NCBI GenBank assembly: GCA_020536535.1
Contig: JAHLWZ010000291.1
Span: 1,061 to 65,060, forward strand
Source of the DNA: Pelomyxa schiedti
Lineage: Eukaryota > Evosea > Pelobiontida > Pelomyxidae
Length of the DNA: 64,000 nt
Reading direction: 5' to 3'
The position numbers and the translations under genes are program-made. Below are positions 12,734-23,423 of this stretch, piece after piece. How positions within the stretch are numbered: the stretch's first letter is position 1; each line of letters starts with the position of its first letter. The notes beneath the pieces were generated by a model. It made no database searches. It was given only the letters and a program-made list of their open reading frames with translations, and had not been told where the DNA came from.

Positions 12734-13746
12734 ATGCCGTTGCGGCGTCAAGGTACATCGGGTAAACCTGCCACTACCTCCAGCACAACCCATAATTCCA
12801 AGCCACCTCCACCCGCACCCAAAACCACGAAGCCAACACCCCCAGCATCCAAGCCAAAGCCACAAGCCTCTGCAGCTACTGCCACAACCAAGGGCGCCTC
12901 TCCCAAGGCCCAGCCACCGCCACCGCGGGGGGGCGGGGGCGGCGCCTCCCAGCGTGTGCCCGTGGCCTGGCCCACGATGACGTGGACCAGCGCGCTGGGG
13001 ATCCGCGAGCCCGCCCACAAAGAACGCCGCGGCGACATCCCGTACGAGAGGCGCCGGGGGCTGAGCGACGCGCGGGCGGCCAAGGTCGCGGCGGCCTGCG
13101 CCCGCAGCCCCGCGGCGGCCCCCAACGCGCTCAGCATGGCCGTCCACATGTCGCGGCTTGCCGAGGCCGAGGCCCGCCGCCCCGCCTGGGGCCCCATGCG
13201 GGGCCCCTACTACCAAAACTGCTGGGCGGTGCCCTACGGGCTGCTCGACGGGCGCGGGGCGGGGGCCGGGGGCACCCGCGCCCTGCCGCTCGTCCCCGAG
13301 GGGGAGAAGGTGTGCGCAGAGGCGGTGGAGGTCATGAAGGGGTTCAGCATGCACAGGCCGCCGTTTGATAGCGACGATTGGTATCCCTTTTTCAAGGAGC
13401 CTGAGTGCTGCAGGCCAGACACGTCTGGGCTTCCTCCACTGACTGTAGGTCTTTCAGTTTCAGTTGCAAGTTCGACTCAGTTTTTTTTTTTTTTTTTTGC
13501 CCAAAGGAATCACAAATGAAATATGTTGAAAACAGAATAAAATGGACTCGCAAAAGATCATGTATTGACTGGGCCCAAGGCCTGCTAAGTAAGGGTTACC
13601 ATACAGTCCTCCTGTCAAAAGCATGCACCGTGTCCTGGTCAATGTGGTACACTGGCCAGTATCTTTCTAATATGCGAGAAACACCAGCGGCGAAGCTAAT
13701 TTACCGTGCGTTTAAATCCTTCCAATTTCAGCTTCATTTTATGTGA
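12734..13746 (+). CDS. Proline-rich protein of unknown function
   Basis: The first exon is strongly GC-rich. It encodes a Lys/Pro/Ala-rich tail (residues 1-90, PKTTKPTPPASKPKPQ) and then a more ordered part of about 150 residues with Trp and Tyr (PYYQNCWAVPYGLLDG, HRPPFDSDDWYPFFKEPEC). An intron at about 13446-13505 joins to ESQMKYVENRIKWTRKRSCI and ends at the TGA at 13744-13746. It stops only 37 bases before the next start, with no obvious terminator. I recognise no domain. The second exon could be mis-phased, as no homology supports it. Confidence 0.5.
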
Positions 13747-13782
13747 AAATAAGGATCTGGCAGGGCTATAGCCAATTGTTTA

Positions 13783-15080
13783 ATGGCTTTTCTTTGTGGG
13801 GCACACCCCCGCAGTGGCAAGAATAGCTTCTTGCGCCCCCTTGGACCACATCTGCTACATTACATCGTGTCACTGCTCCCCCTTTGCTGGGTTTCTGGTG
13901 ATACATGGGACGGTCTAAATAGAGAACCACCAGAGAACTCTTTCCAGAAGGCTTTGGAGTGCAACGAGAGTCTCCCAAGTTCTAGAGAAGAGCTCTCAAT
14001 CACAGCATTTGGGAATTTTTCTGCAACAGAGATGCATTCTGATGACTGCTTTTCTGCGTGTTAGTGCAACCACTTAATTTCACAGCCTCATTTCATTCTC
14101 TTTTTCTACAGTAATATCGGCCTATGCTCTCATGTATCAATACGGACCCTGGATTGATTTAGAATCCTTCATTAGAAGTGTTGGTATGTCTCCTCCTTAT
14201 TAAAACTCCATATTACCGCACACAAAGAAGCCGGAAACATTGGGAATTTGAAGTGTTATGCCTTTTTTTCAAGTGGTGCCTATGCTCATACTCCACAAGA
14301 GAGGTTTATGGCCATTCGACTCTGTGAAACCCTCTTTGGTGTTACCTCCGAAGAAGAAGAAAGTGAAGTAATGTAAGGCGTAGTTGTACTCTCGTGCTCA
14401 ATATTATAGTTTAGGAAGTGTTTTACTGGGGATGGGCTGGTTAGAATGGCAAATGGAACAACTAAGTTAGCTATTTCCCTTCTTTTTATTTGATAACCAC
14501 AAAAAGGCGAGTTTGTGATATCTCTGTTGGAGATTATGTAAAAACAGAATCCGGCGTTAAGGTTATATGTAAGATTGAAAGGAAAGAAGTTTGCGCTTCT
14601 ATTCCTATGTGCGAACTTTCTGGTGTTTGGCTTACTCCTGGCCACCCTGTATTTATTGTAGTACCCCCGCACTGTTTTTCTCCTCCTAAATCCGAAAAAG
14701 GAAGGAGCCTGGATCCATCCCTTCGAACTTGTACCGGTCGTTTCCAAGTATGTCACTCATTTGTACAACTTCGAGCTCTCTGGGGGTCCTTTTGCACAAG
14801 ACCATTCCCTCTGGATCAACGAACTACTAGTAAGTCCTCTCTCTGCTACCCAATCAATGGAGCCCCTCCCATAATCACCCCGCACCCACAGGTCTGCACC
14901 CTTGGCAAAGACTGCGGCGAGAGGATCGTCACAGGCTGGCCCAAGGCCAACGAACGAGCAGGGACCGGGTACTGGCGATCAGGGCACTCCCAATGGCTGC
15001 GCTCAATGCACCTCATGCTCTCCCCCTCAATACCGAATCAGCTTGGCACGCCTCGTGTGCCAAAAATAGCAGCTTTCTGA
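13783..15080 (+). CDS. Hint (hedgehog/intein-type) domain protein
   Basis: The start is MAFLCGAHPRSGKNSFLRPL, followed by an acidic, low-complexity N-terminal part and VISAYALMYQYGPWIDL (near 14120). The Hint module begins at the conserved Cys in CFTGDGLVRMANGTTKR (near 14420), is spliced across 14466-14505, and continues VCDISVGDYVKTESGVKVI, GVWLTPGHPV (the TxxH-type block near 14640), ELSGGPFAQDHSLWINEL (near 14790) and CTLGKDCGERIVTGWPKANE. It ends ...PRVPKIAAF. Hint folds self-cleave or self-splice at this N-terminal Cys. There is no clear C-terminal HN/Cys junction for splicing, so N-terminal processing, as in hedgehog-type or protist Hint proteins, is more likely. No signal peptide is seen. 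Confidence 0.75.
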
Positions 15081-15177
15081 GACTTTGTAATTTTTCATCA
15101 ATTTGTCAGCTTGGTGCGCCATGCGGCATGGGAGGCACATGTTGCCGGCAGAAAATTGGGAAAAAAAAAAAACCAGG

Positions 15178-16895
15178 ATGACGGAAGGGGCCAACAAAGG
15201 GGCCGGAAGTGCGACAGTGGCGAAGACATCGACGGTGGATCTGGGGGCTGTTGGCGCTGCTGCGACGAGGGGAATGCCAGATCCGGCGTGTGACGATGCG
15301 AATGTTCAGCAGTTGCCAACCAGGCATAAGCGGCGGCCGTCGCACCAGGTCTACATGGAAGCCGCGAAACAATCGCGTGGGGGCGGCAACGACAGCGACA
15401 GCGATTACGATTACGACCGCCATTCCAAGGACGACGAGGACGAGGATGAAGACGACGGCGCCGCTGACGACGAAGACGACGAGGATTACGTGAACGAGGA
15501 GGGACGGGGCACGAGGGGAAGGCACCGCGGAAAGAGGGCAACACGACGCAAAGGACAAGAACGCAGGAGAGAGAACCTGGGCAAGGGGAAAAAGACAAAG
15601 CACCATTTTCAGACACCCCCGCCTGCACCCCAGACACAACACCAACAATTCCCACAACAAGCACAACTGAATCAGCAGCAAATCCACGCCAACACGCAAA
15701 TGCAAATGCAGATGAGAGGTGGCCTTGCAACTCCGTTCTCGTTTTTGTACCCCAAGGTGGAAGCTGCCCCTATGTACTGTTTGCCATCTGGCTTAGCTTT
15801 TGATGTGGTCTCGTCCCCTTCTATTTTTGTGGTCTACAGTGAACTGACTAAAGTCGAGCAATGAGTTAATATGTGAACCTGATAAGACATGGATACTGGA
15901 TACAGGAGGAGTGATTTATAAATAATGGTGGCATCTGGTGCTCATTCATCTCATTGTACTTGTTATAGTCAAACAATTTTGATGGCGTAATTCGGCTGTG
16001 CCAAGCTGTGGCAGCATACATCAGTGCAACAAATCAGCATAAAATTGACTGGAATACCATATCTGCTAACCTTCCCTGGAAACCCAAGTGACTGAGTGCA
16101 TTCTGTGTACTCAACTTTACTCATATTACGCAACAGTGAATGCCAAGCAATTTGGCGTTATCTGGCATACATGTGGAGACCCGATCAGGTGTCACCTGGA
16201 GTGTTTTTGGTGCGCCTATTTGATATTCTCCTCCAAATATTATTTATTGGATTCTCATCTCACTTAGAACACTGGATTCATTGATGAAGAAACAGATGAA
16301 GAGTCAATATCTCAGAAAGGCAGAAGCTATGCTCAAGTACCGGTTTTTCAATATGTAGATCCCAGAGAAGCAGCTTCCCCACCCAAACCGGTACTAATTC
16401 GAATCAACTCTGTTGCATCTAAGTTGAATAGAAGAGGAGAAGAAAACTCTGGGTGAAGGAGGAAGACCTGGAGCTCTTGCGTGCTGTTGAACAATTCGGG
16501 GAAGGTTATTCCCTATTCTTAATGGTGTTATCCTTATTAATTGTAGGGAACTGGTCAACTGTGGCCAGGCACGTACTGTCCTTGAAACGAACACCCACAC
16601 AAATGAGTGCACGATGGTTGACACTAAAGAAAAATGTACTGTATCCACTTCTTAGGGTTAGCCTTTAGGCCTTTATCAACACCACAGTTCAAGAAGCGAT
16701 CACTGGATGAAACTACAATGGCCATGATGGAAAGCCTAGCAAGGAAGACAGCCAATGTCTACACCAATGTAAGCGTTCTCAGTGAGCAGTGAATCACTCC
16801 CTGGCATACCCCCCACTTCCTTACTTGAAAGAGTTTACCTTCCTTTGCAGCTGCTTCCAGCTCCCTCAAATGTAAAGGAAAGTAAACGGAATTAA
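15178..16895 (+). CDS. MYB/SANT DNA-binding protein
   Basis: The N-terminus carries a long acidic stretch (Asp/Glu run near 15390-15490) and a basic run (RGRHRGKRATRRKGQERRR), then a Gln-rich segment. Next is a helical segment NNFDGVIRLCQAVAAYIS (near 15970) and a MYB-like repeat, HKIDWNTISANLPWKP / ECQAIWRYLAYMWRP, split by the intron at about 16090-16137. A clear second MYB/SANT repeat follows: KLWVKEEDLELLRAVEQFGEG-NWSTVARHV..RTPTQMSARWLTLKK (16440-16650). The gene ends ...LLPAPSNVKESKRN at 16895 after two more small exons. Probably a nuclear transcription or chromatin factor; the acidic region may be an activation or histone-contact domain. Confidence 0.8.
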
Positions 16896-17044
16896 ACTCG
16901 GTTCGTTGATTAAAACGACTAGAACAAAGAAGTAAAAAGAAACTTCGCCACGACGCGGAATGACAAGACGGGGAACGTGATCGTAGAGATTTGGCACCTT
17001 CTTCTAAGTTCTAAATTCTAGAGAAAAGACAAAAAAAAAAACAA

Positions 17045-19417
17045 ATGTCCTCAGCCACACGCCGATCGCGCAAGACCAAGGCCACCAACGCCGACAGCGA
17101 CACATCTCCCAATCCCAGCAAGTCCAAGACATCTTCGGCCCGCAGTCGCAGCCGCAGCCGCAGCCGCAGCAGGAGCAGTAGCCCGGGCAGCGAGAAGCCG
17201 ATTGTGAGTGGAGGTGGAGGCGGAGGGGGCGCCCGATCCGCGTCGCGATCCAGGAGCCGCAGCAAGAGCAGGAGCAGGAGCAGGAGCGCAAGTGGGAGTC
17301 CCGCACGTAAACCCACCAAGGGAAAAGCGAGGCGCCGCTCCCCGTCCCCCAAGGCCAAAGCAAGCCGGAGCCACAGCAGGAGCAGGAGCAGGAGCAGGAG
17401 CGTGAGCAGGAGTAAGAGTAGGAGTAGGAGCAGGAGCAATAGCGCAAGCGAGGGCAAGAGGAAAACGCGCGGTGGAGCAGGGAAAGGCAAGGGCAAGGGG
17501 AAGGGTAAGGGGAAAGGGAGGGCCAGCGGCGGTGGGTCGCCGTCTCCGTCTCCGTCTCCGTCTCCGTCGCCGTCGAGGTCGCCGAGCCCACCTAGGGTTA
17601 AATCCCCAGTGAAGCCCAGCGCTGCTGCGACCGTCGTCGTTCCCGCCACCGCGTCGGCCTCTGTGACGACCGCTAGCAGGAAGAAGCCCAGTGGCAGTAA
17701 GAGCAGCAGCAGCAAGAGTGGCAGTGGCAGCCCAGGCCCGAAGGGCCGTGCTCCAAAGCGCGGCGTCGTGTTGGACACTGAACCGGCTTCTCTTCCTTCT
17801 TCCTCAAAGGTTACTGCCCCTACACCCTCGAGGAAAGCCCGAAGTCGCAGTTCGTCAGATAGTGCTGGCCCTGATTCTAGGGCAAAGAAACCAGCAAAGA
17901 AATCAGGAAAACGTGCACCATCCTCTGGAAGTGAAGGAGACCCCCCAGTAATAGAGTACGGGCGTTTTTCTTCTGATTTTGTATTCATTTGTTCTAGGTC
18001 ACTGAACCCAGCAAAACCAAAGGGCACCAAACCCAAAGACGTACTTCAATCTACTTCCACACTAAAAAGTCACACTTATTGCAGGCGATGACAAAGTTGG
18101 TTAAAGTATGGCATGCACCCCTTCGGTCATTCAAGGTTTTTCTCCAAAATAAACAGCAAGGTTCTCCAAATTGAATCAAATCTAGAAAAAAGTGACAATT
18201 GGACCTTCCACGAGTACTTTTAATTTCTCTAGTCCTGCTGGTGTTTTTGTTGCTGCCTGGGGTACTGTTTTTTTTACAGAGCAAGGTGGTCACCGAGTGT
18301 TATCCATTCAACAAGAAGGTTCTAATTTTCATAAAAAACCTATCGTATCTAATGTCTTGCCACAGGCTTAGTTATCGTTATTGCTGGGACAGGAACCCGT
18401 GGTTTTAAAGATGGAAAGTGTGAAGAAGCTCTTTTCAATTCTCCTACAGGTTTTGTTCACAGTTTAAACAGCTCTATTCTTAGTGCGCCACAGGGATCAC
18501 TGTAGCTACCCGGTCCGATATCTATATTGCCGATTCAGGGAATAACGTAATCAGGAAGATATCAGCAGGTTTCGTTCACTCATCAAGACACAACGGTTAA
18601 TTTCGACCAGGTCAAGTCACAACTCTAGCTGGTAGTGGTACTCGTGGTTCTAGAGACGGCCCTTCTGCTGAGGCGCAATTCAACACTCCAAGGGGTATTG
18701 CGCTAGATGAAACAGCCGGTATCTTGTATGTCTCTGATGACCACTCAATTCGCCGAGTAAGGATCGACAATGGTACTCATTGCACTCAAAACGAAGTAAG
18801 GCAGAGGTGACAAATTAAAAAGGAAATGTGGAAACAATTGCGGGAAGCTCGTTGGATGGCTGGTCAACAAAACCGGGTGTAGATGCACGGTTTTCAACAC
18901 CAACAAGCATAGCACTGTTAAACAGTAACACTTTGCTAATCACCGATACCACAAACCACCTTATCCGAGCTCTCAATATTACTGACGGTATGGTTTTTGC
19001 ATTTTATATTTTACTTTGTCTAAAACAAACAAGGAACATCTACAGTCTTCTGTGGCACAGGGCACCCTGGTTTCCTCATTCTTGAGGTTCTCTCCATCTA
19101 AACTAATGAAGGTCACATCGATGGCAAACTGGCTGATGCCAAGTTCTGTTACCCAAGGGGGATTGCTGTGAGCTCTGTTAGTGGTGACATATTTGTTTCT
19201 GAAGCTTCTGGTACCATACGCAAAATTAGGGAACACCGTGGTGTGTTTTTGTTTTTAGTTGCTTGGTGTTGGCTTTGACTTGACACTGTTTGCAGATGGA
19301 CTAAAAGTAAAAACTTTGGAAGTTGGATTTGGCAGCACATTTGGCGTTGCTGTGAACAAAACTGGCAACATTTTCTGCTCAGAACCAGAACACAACTCCA
19401 TTACTTTTGTGTACTAA
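17045..19417 (+). CDS. RS-rich protein with C-terminal NHL beta-propeller
   Basis: The start lies in an A-rich context (ACAAATGTCC). Residues 1-300 are a splicing-factor-like RS domain with long Arg-Ser alternations, a KGKG run (about 17485-17515) and SPSP repeats (17530-17590). The frame stays open through introns at 17950-17999 and about 18108-18190 into NHL blades: GVFVAAWGTVFFTEQGGHRV, IYIADSGNNVIRKISAG, GILYVSDDHSIRRVR, TLLITDTTNHLIRALN and GDIFVSEASGTIRKIR. It ends ...PEHNSITFVY. Blade 1 joins the RS region in frame across two short introns, so I read one gene rather than two; cDNA would settle this. NHL propellers bind RNA or protein, and RS regions target nuclear speckles, so an RNA-processing role is a reasonable inference. 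Confidence 0.7.
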
Positions 19418-19557
19418 TGTAATTTGCCAGTTGCCAACTTTCAAAAAAAAGAAATTAAGTTCTGTAACGCATCCCAATTCACTATTCGCCCTACAGTACT
19501 GTGGCCAAGGGAAATTCCAGACGAAAGTAACTTCCCCTTCTGTTTTTTTTAAAATCA

Positions 19558-21577
19558 ATGGACTCGGAAAGTGTGTGTGAGAAGTATCAAGAGGTTTTTG
19601 TTAGGCCTGGGGATGGCCGCGGGGCACCTTTGTTGGGAGTTACAGCGCCGGGCAGAGTGAATTTAATTGGTGAGTGTGTGCCCGCTCCGTGGCGAATTGT
19701 GGGTCCTGTGGTGACAGTGAGTTTGATGGACTTGTAGGAGAGCACATCGACTACTGCGGTTATGGAGTGCTGGTTTGTGATCCCATAAGTGATTGACTTG
19801 TAGTAGTTGATATTTAGCACGTTCTTTAGCCTTTTGCTTTGGAGCAGAATACCTTCATTGTTTGTGGGCTCAATGGTGGTTCCACACTCGAAATACACAA
19901 TTTGGATAATGAACGATTCCCTCCAAGGAGTGTTTCTCTTGCCTCACTTATGCAAACTAGCTCTGGTATCCCAACCCTTTCAACAAACCAAAAATACCAA
20001 CCCTTTAAATTAATAAAAAGAATGCTTTGCCACCCACCACTGGACAAACTACATCATTGCTGGATTCAAAGTACGCTTACTTTCTTGTGGACACCTTCCT
20101 CCACAAATTTTTCATAGGGTGCAATGGAGGCTACACCAACAGTTATTCCCTTGGGAATCAACATGATGGTGAGAGGAAAGGTGCCAATTGGTGCAGGTTT
20201 ATCCAGTTCAAGCAGTCTTGTCGTGGCTGGCGCCCTGGTTGCAGTGTACATGCACCACTTAGAAGAAACAATATCAAAGGTTTCTTCTTAAATCAGGTTT
20301 TTTTAACATTCTTTTCAGACGGCATTGGCCAGCCTATGCGCCACTGCTGAGCATTATATTGGAACCATTGGTGGGGGGTATGCTTTTTCATCCCAGATAG
20401 ATTTATAACACCTGAAGAATGGACCAGGCGATATCTCTGTTAGCAGAGAAAGGCTCCGCTAAGTACATTGGATTCCACCCCAATTTACACACAGAAAACG
20501 TTTCTCTTCCTAATAAGTGAGTTCTCCCATTTTTATACTTGTTGCTAGTTTGACCCTTTGAACAGTGCTGTGTTCGTGATAGTCAATAGCCTCGTGGAGT
20601 CCGATAAATACAAAAGTGCAACTACATGTTACAATATGAGGTTTTTCAACTCCTTTCCAACTAAGCATAATTTGAGGAAAAGGGTTACCGAGTGTACACT
20701 GGCTGCAGCTGTACTTGCCCATTGTTTGGGGATTCCACCTCTAGCCAACAATAAAAATCATCGACTTATCGACATTCAACATGAACATTTCGATTTGGCA
20801 GAAATGCCTTCGAATGTTACAAGATACCTTCATCGGGAGCCCTATTCTATTGAAGAAATTTCCTCGATTTTGGGGCTGAGTGTGCGTGATTTCTCTTCTT
20901 TTTATTGCCTCCCATAATCCCGCAGAGAGAAGATGTCGTAGCCAAGTTTATGAGAGTGGTTGTAGAAGGCAATGCATTTGAGTTGCACAAGCGTGCAATG
21001 CACGTTTACACAGAAGCTCAGAGGGTGCTAAGCTTCAAAGAAATTTGCACAAATAGGAATGCAGAAGCCACCCCAAATAAAACCCAAGTTTGTTTTCAAA
21101 GCCGAAGTATCTCTGCTGATCTCTTTTAAGATGCTAGGCTCACTTATGTATGAAAGCCATGCCAGCTGCAAGGACCTCTATGCCTGCAGGTAAGTTATCC
21201 AAAGCAGTTTCCCAATCCGTTTACACCTCAACAGTTGCCCGGAACTGGACACCATAGTAGAAACCCTCAGGTACATCTCCATTTCTCTACCCTAATGTCT
21301 GTCTATAGTCACACAAAAACCCACATGTTTAACTCCACACCCAAACCTCACCCCCAAATCAAGCCATACAATCCTCACCCATAATTCCACCCCCACCAGG
21401 AACTCCGGAGCATGTGGAGCCCGGCTGACCGGAGCCGGGTGGGGCGGCTGCTGCGTGGCTCTATTAGATTCCCCCGAGGCCGCGCGTTGCTGTGCCGACT
21501 TGTGTAATTCCACGCACCCCGGCTGTTCCTTCGTTACCAGCCCAGCCCAAGGCGCCTCTGCAATCTGGTTCGCGTAA
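19558..21577 (+). CDS. GALK2: Galactokinase / N-acetylgalactosamine kinase (GALK2 type)
   Basis: GHMP-family kinase that phosphorylates galactose or GalNAc at C1 with ATP. The start gives MDSESVCEKYQEVF. The sugar-binding signature [20 protein letters not shown] is split by an intron at 19671-19740. The ATP motif VPIGAGLSSSSSLVVAGA lies near 20190. Then come MDQAISLLAEKGSAKYIGF (near 20420), AVFVIVNSLVESDK, LMYESHASCKDLYACSCPELD and the third motif GACGARLTGAGWGGCCVAL (near 21420). It ends ...QGASAIWFA. Catalytic regions are complete. The M-D-Q-A-I motif and CSCPELD are closer to GALK2 than to GALK1, so GalNAc kinase is favoured. The last exon is much more GC-rich than the middle of the gene. 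Confidence 0.9.
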
Positions 21578-21670
21578 CGACGAGGTGTTGCCTTTTGAAA
21601 AGAAAGGAATTCCTTTTTCGTTGTTGGCTTGTTTGGCAATTAAAAAAATCGAGGGGATAGGCACACAGAG

Positions 21671-23023
21671 ATGTGGTATTACCGGTACATTGGCGAAGTG
21701 GGGCTGGACAACTTGAAGAGATACAGGTACCGCGGTGCGGATCTCAGCATATCCGCGCGGCTTTTTCTCACGCGGTTCTGGACCTGGACCACGTTTACGC
21801 TCGTTCCCATGTGGCTCGCGCCCAACGTGATCACTCTGTTTGGTGGCTGCTGCGTCGCGACGTGCGTCGCGCTCTGCGCTTATTTCTCGCCCACGATGAC
21901 CGAGAAAGTGCCGGCCGCGGCGATCGCGGCGTGCGCCGTGCTGATCTACACGTACCAGCTCGCGGACAACGTCGACGGGAAGCAGGCCAAGCGCACCGGC
22001 GCGGGATCGCCTCTGGGCGAGCTGTTTGACCACGGCGTCGACTCCTTGGTTATGGGAATGATGGGTGTCATGCTACTTGCCGTGGTCAACGCCCCGCTGC
22101 CTCTTGTATGTTGTTGACATACGAATTTTTAATTTTTTTCTTTCTCTCTAAGAAGGTGGCCTTTTTTTTTTTTTGTAACAGTTTTTTTTGTTTGTCAGGC
22201 TGTGGCTGGTTTTATTTCCTCTTTAATACCGTTTTGGCTTGCTCACTGGGAAGAGTACCATGCTGGGGAGTTAATAATGGGGGCCTTTACTGGGCCCACT
22301 GAAATGCAACACATGTTCGTCTTTGGACTGGTTTGAAGTTTCTTATAATTTTTTTATGCCTAACCCTTACAAGATTTTTACAATGATAGTGGGACCTGAA
22401 TTTTGGGCAGCACCCATGTCTCAAAGTATTGATATCCCGAGATTACACTTTGGGCTGGTTTTTGTCATTTCCATTTGTCTACTCATTTCTGGAATTAGTG
22501 TTTTCAATGTATGACACTTTACTTCAGCATTACCTCTTTTTTTTTTCTGAGCCATGAAACAAATTAGGTCATTGTAATGGTCAATAATGGAAAAGCTGAG
22601 TCTAAAGCAACAATGGGAAAAGCTTTTTCTCAGCTGTGTTCCATCATCGTGTTTGTTACACTGTCTTGCATATTTACCCTGTTGCCATCAGTAACGCCAA
22701 CACTGCATAGCCATCCCTATGCCTACTTCCTCACACTCATAGCCATCTTTGGCTATATCACACAGCGTTTGATAGTTCAGCGCATCTGTCATGAGGAAAT
22801 ACGTCACTTCTATGGCATATACATCCCATTTGCCATTGCTGCCACCCACACTGCCATCAGCAGCCTCCTTGGCCATGAGGTGTTTGTGTCCAATTCCACA
22901 GTTATGTGGACAATCCTCACCTTTAGCCTCCTTCAGGAGTTAGTGTTTTGCTACAGCATAATCAACCAACTTACCACACACCTCAAAATCCGTGCTTTCA
23001 TCTTACCCCAAAAACGCCTCTGA
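21671..23023 (+). CDS. Choline/ethanolamine phosphotransferase (CDP-alcohol family)
   Basis: Transfers phosphocholine or phosphoethanolamine from the CDP-alcohol to diacylglycerol in the ER or Golgi membrane, the last Kennedy pathway step. Residues 1-40 (MWYYRYIGEVGLDNLKRY) match the CEPT1/EPT1 N-terminus. The catalytic motif reads DGKQAKRTGAGSPLGELFDHGVD (22000-22046 region) and keeps all four Asp. The canonical Arg of DGxxAR is Lys here. Later exons (22200-23020) encode many hydrophobic helices, with introns near 22106-22198, 22263-22320 and 22508-22570. It ends ...AFILPQKRL. The choice between choline and ethanolamine cannot be made from the sequence. Confidence 0.88.
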
Positions 23024-23423
23024 ATAAACAATAAAACAAGCCACAAATAAAGAGGAAACCACACTTCACACTTTTTTTTTGTGGGGAAGAAACACACTCT
23101 TGACCCCACCACACAACAGCAGCACAAAAAACAAAAAAAAAAGGGGGGGGAGGGAAGGGGGAAGGAGAGCAATGCCCACTCTCGGCTTCGAACCGAGGTC
23201 GCCCGCATAAAATTCCGTCACACTACCGCTAGGCCAAGTGGGCACGCCCAAGGCTAAGGGGTCATCACACCGGGGGTGGGTCACTGACCTACTTCTGCTT
23301 CTGGCCTAATTGACACGGGGTGTCTTGTAACAAAAAAGAGGCCTTGAAAAACAAAACCCTCGTTTGTGTGCTATTTGTATTTTTCTTTTGTACTGATTTA
23401 TGTTTTTTGTGTTCGGTGTTTCA
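23024..23423. other. Convergent intergenic region with tRNA-like element
   Basis: Separates the 3' ends of the phosphotransferase (plus) and the large unknown gene (minus). It holds a tRNA-like element (23174-23243), a T-run (23071-23079), an A/G-rich stretch (23124-23168) and T/A-rich sequence. No protein gene is seen. Confidence 0.5.
23174..23243 (-). tRNA. tRNA-like element with perfect acceptor and T stems
   Basis: On the minus strand the acceptor GCCCACT/AGTGGGC pairs perfectly, as does the T stem CTCGG/CCGAG with loop TTCGAAG. An A-box TGGCCTAGCGG is present. The total length of 70 bases matches a short-D-loop tRNA such as Gly. The anticodon stem (ACGGA against GCGGG) does not pair and the loop reads ATTTTAT, so the nominal anticodon TTT is unreliable. 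It may be an atypical or edited tRNA, or a recently decayed copy. A T-run begins about 50 bases downstream. Confidence 0.6.

Noticed and set aside
15389-15493. Asp/Glu run as a separate short-repeat element
   Set aside because: It lies within a continuous open frame that splices to MYB repeats; treated as the acidic region of that protein.
17011-18036. Long leucine/proline-rich antisense ORF opposite the RS gene
   Set aside because: It is the mirror image of Arg/Ser and Ser/Pro codon repeats; no folded or motif-bearing sequence, and the plus frame splices into NHL blades.
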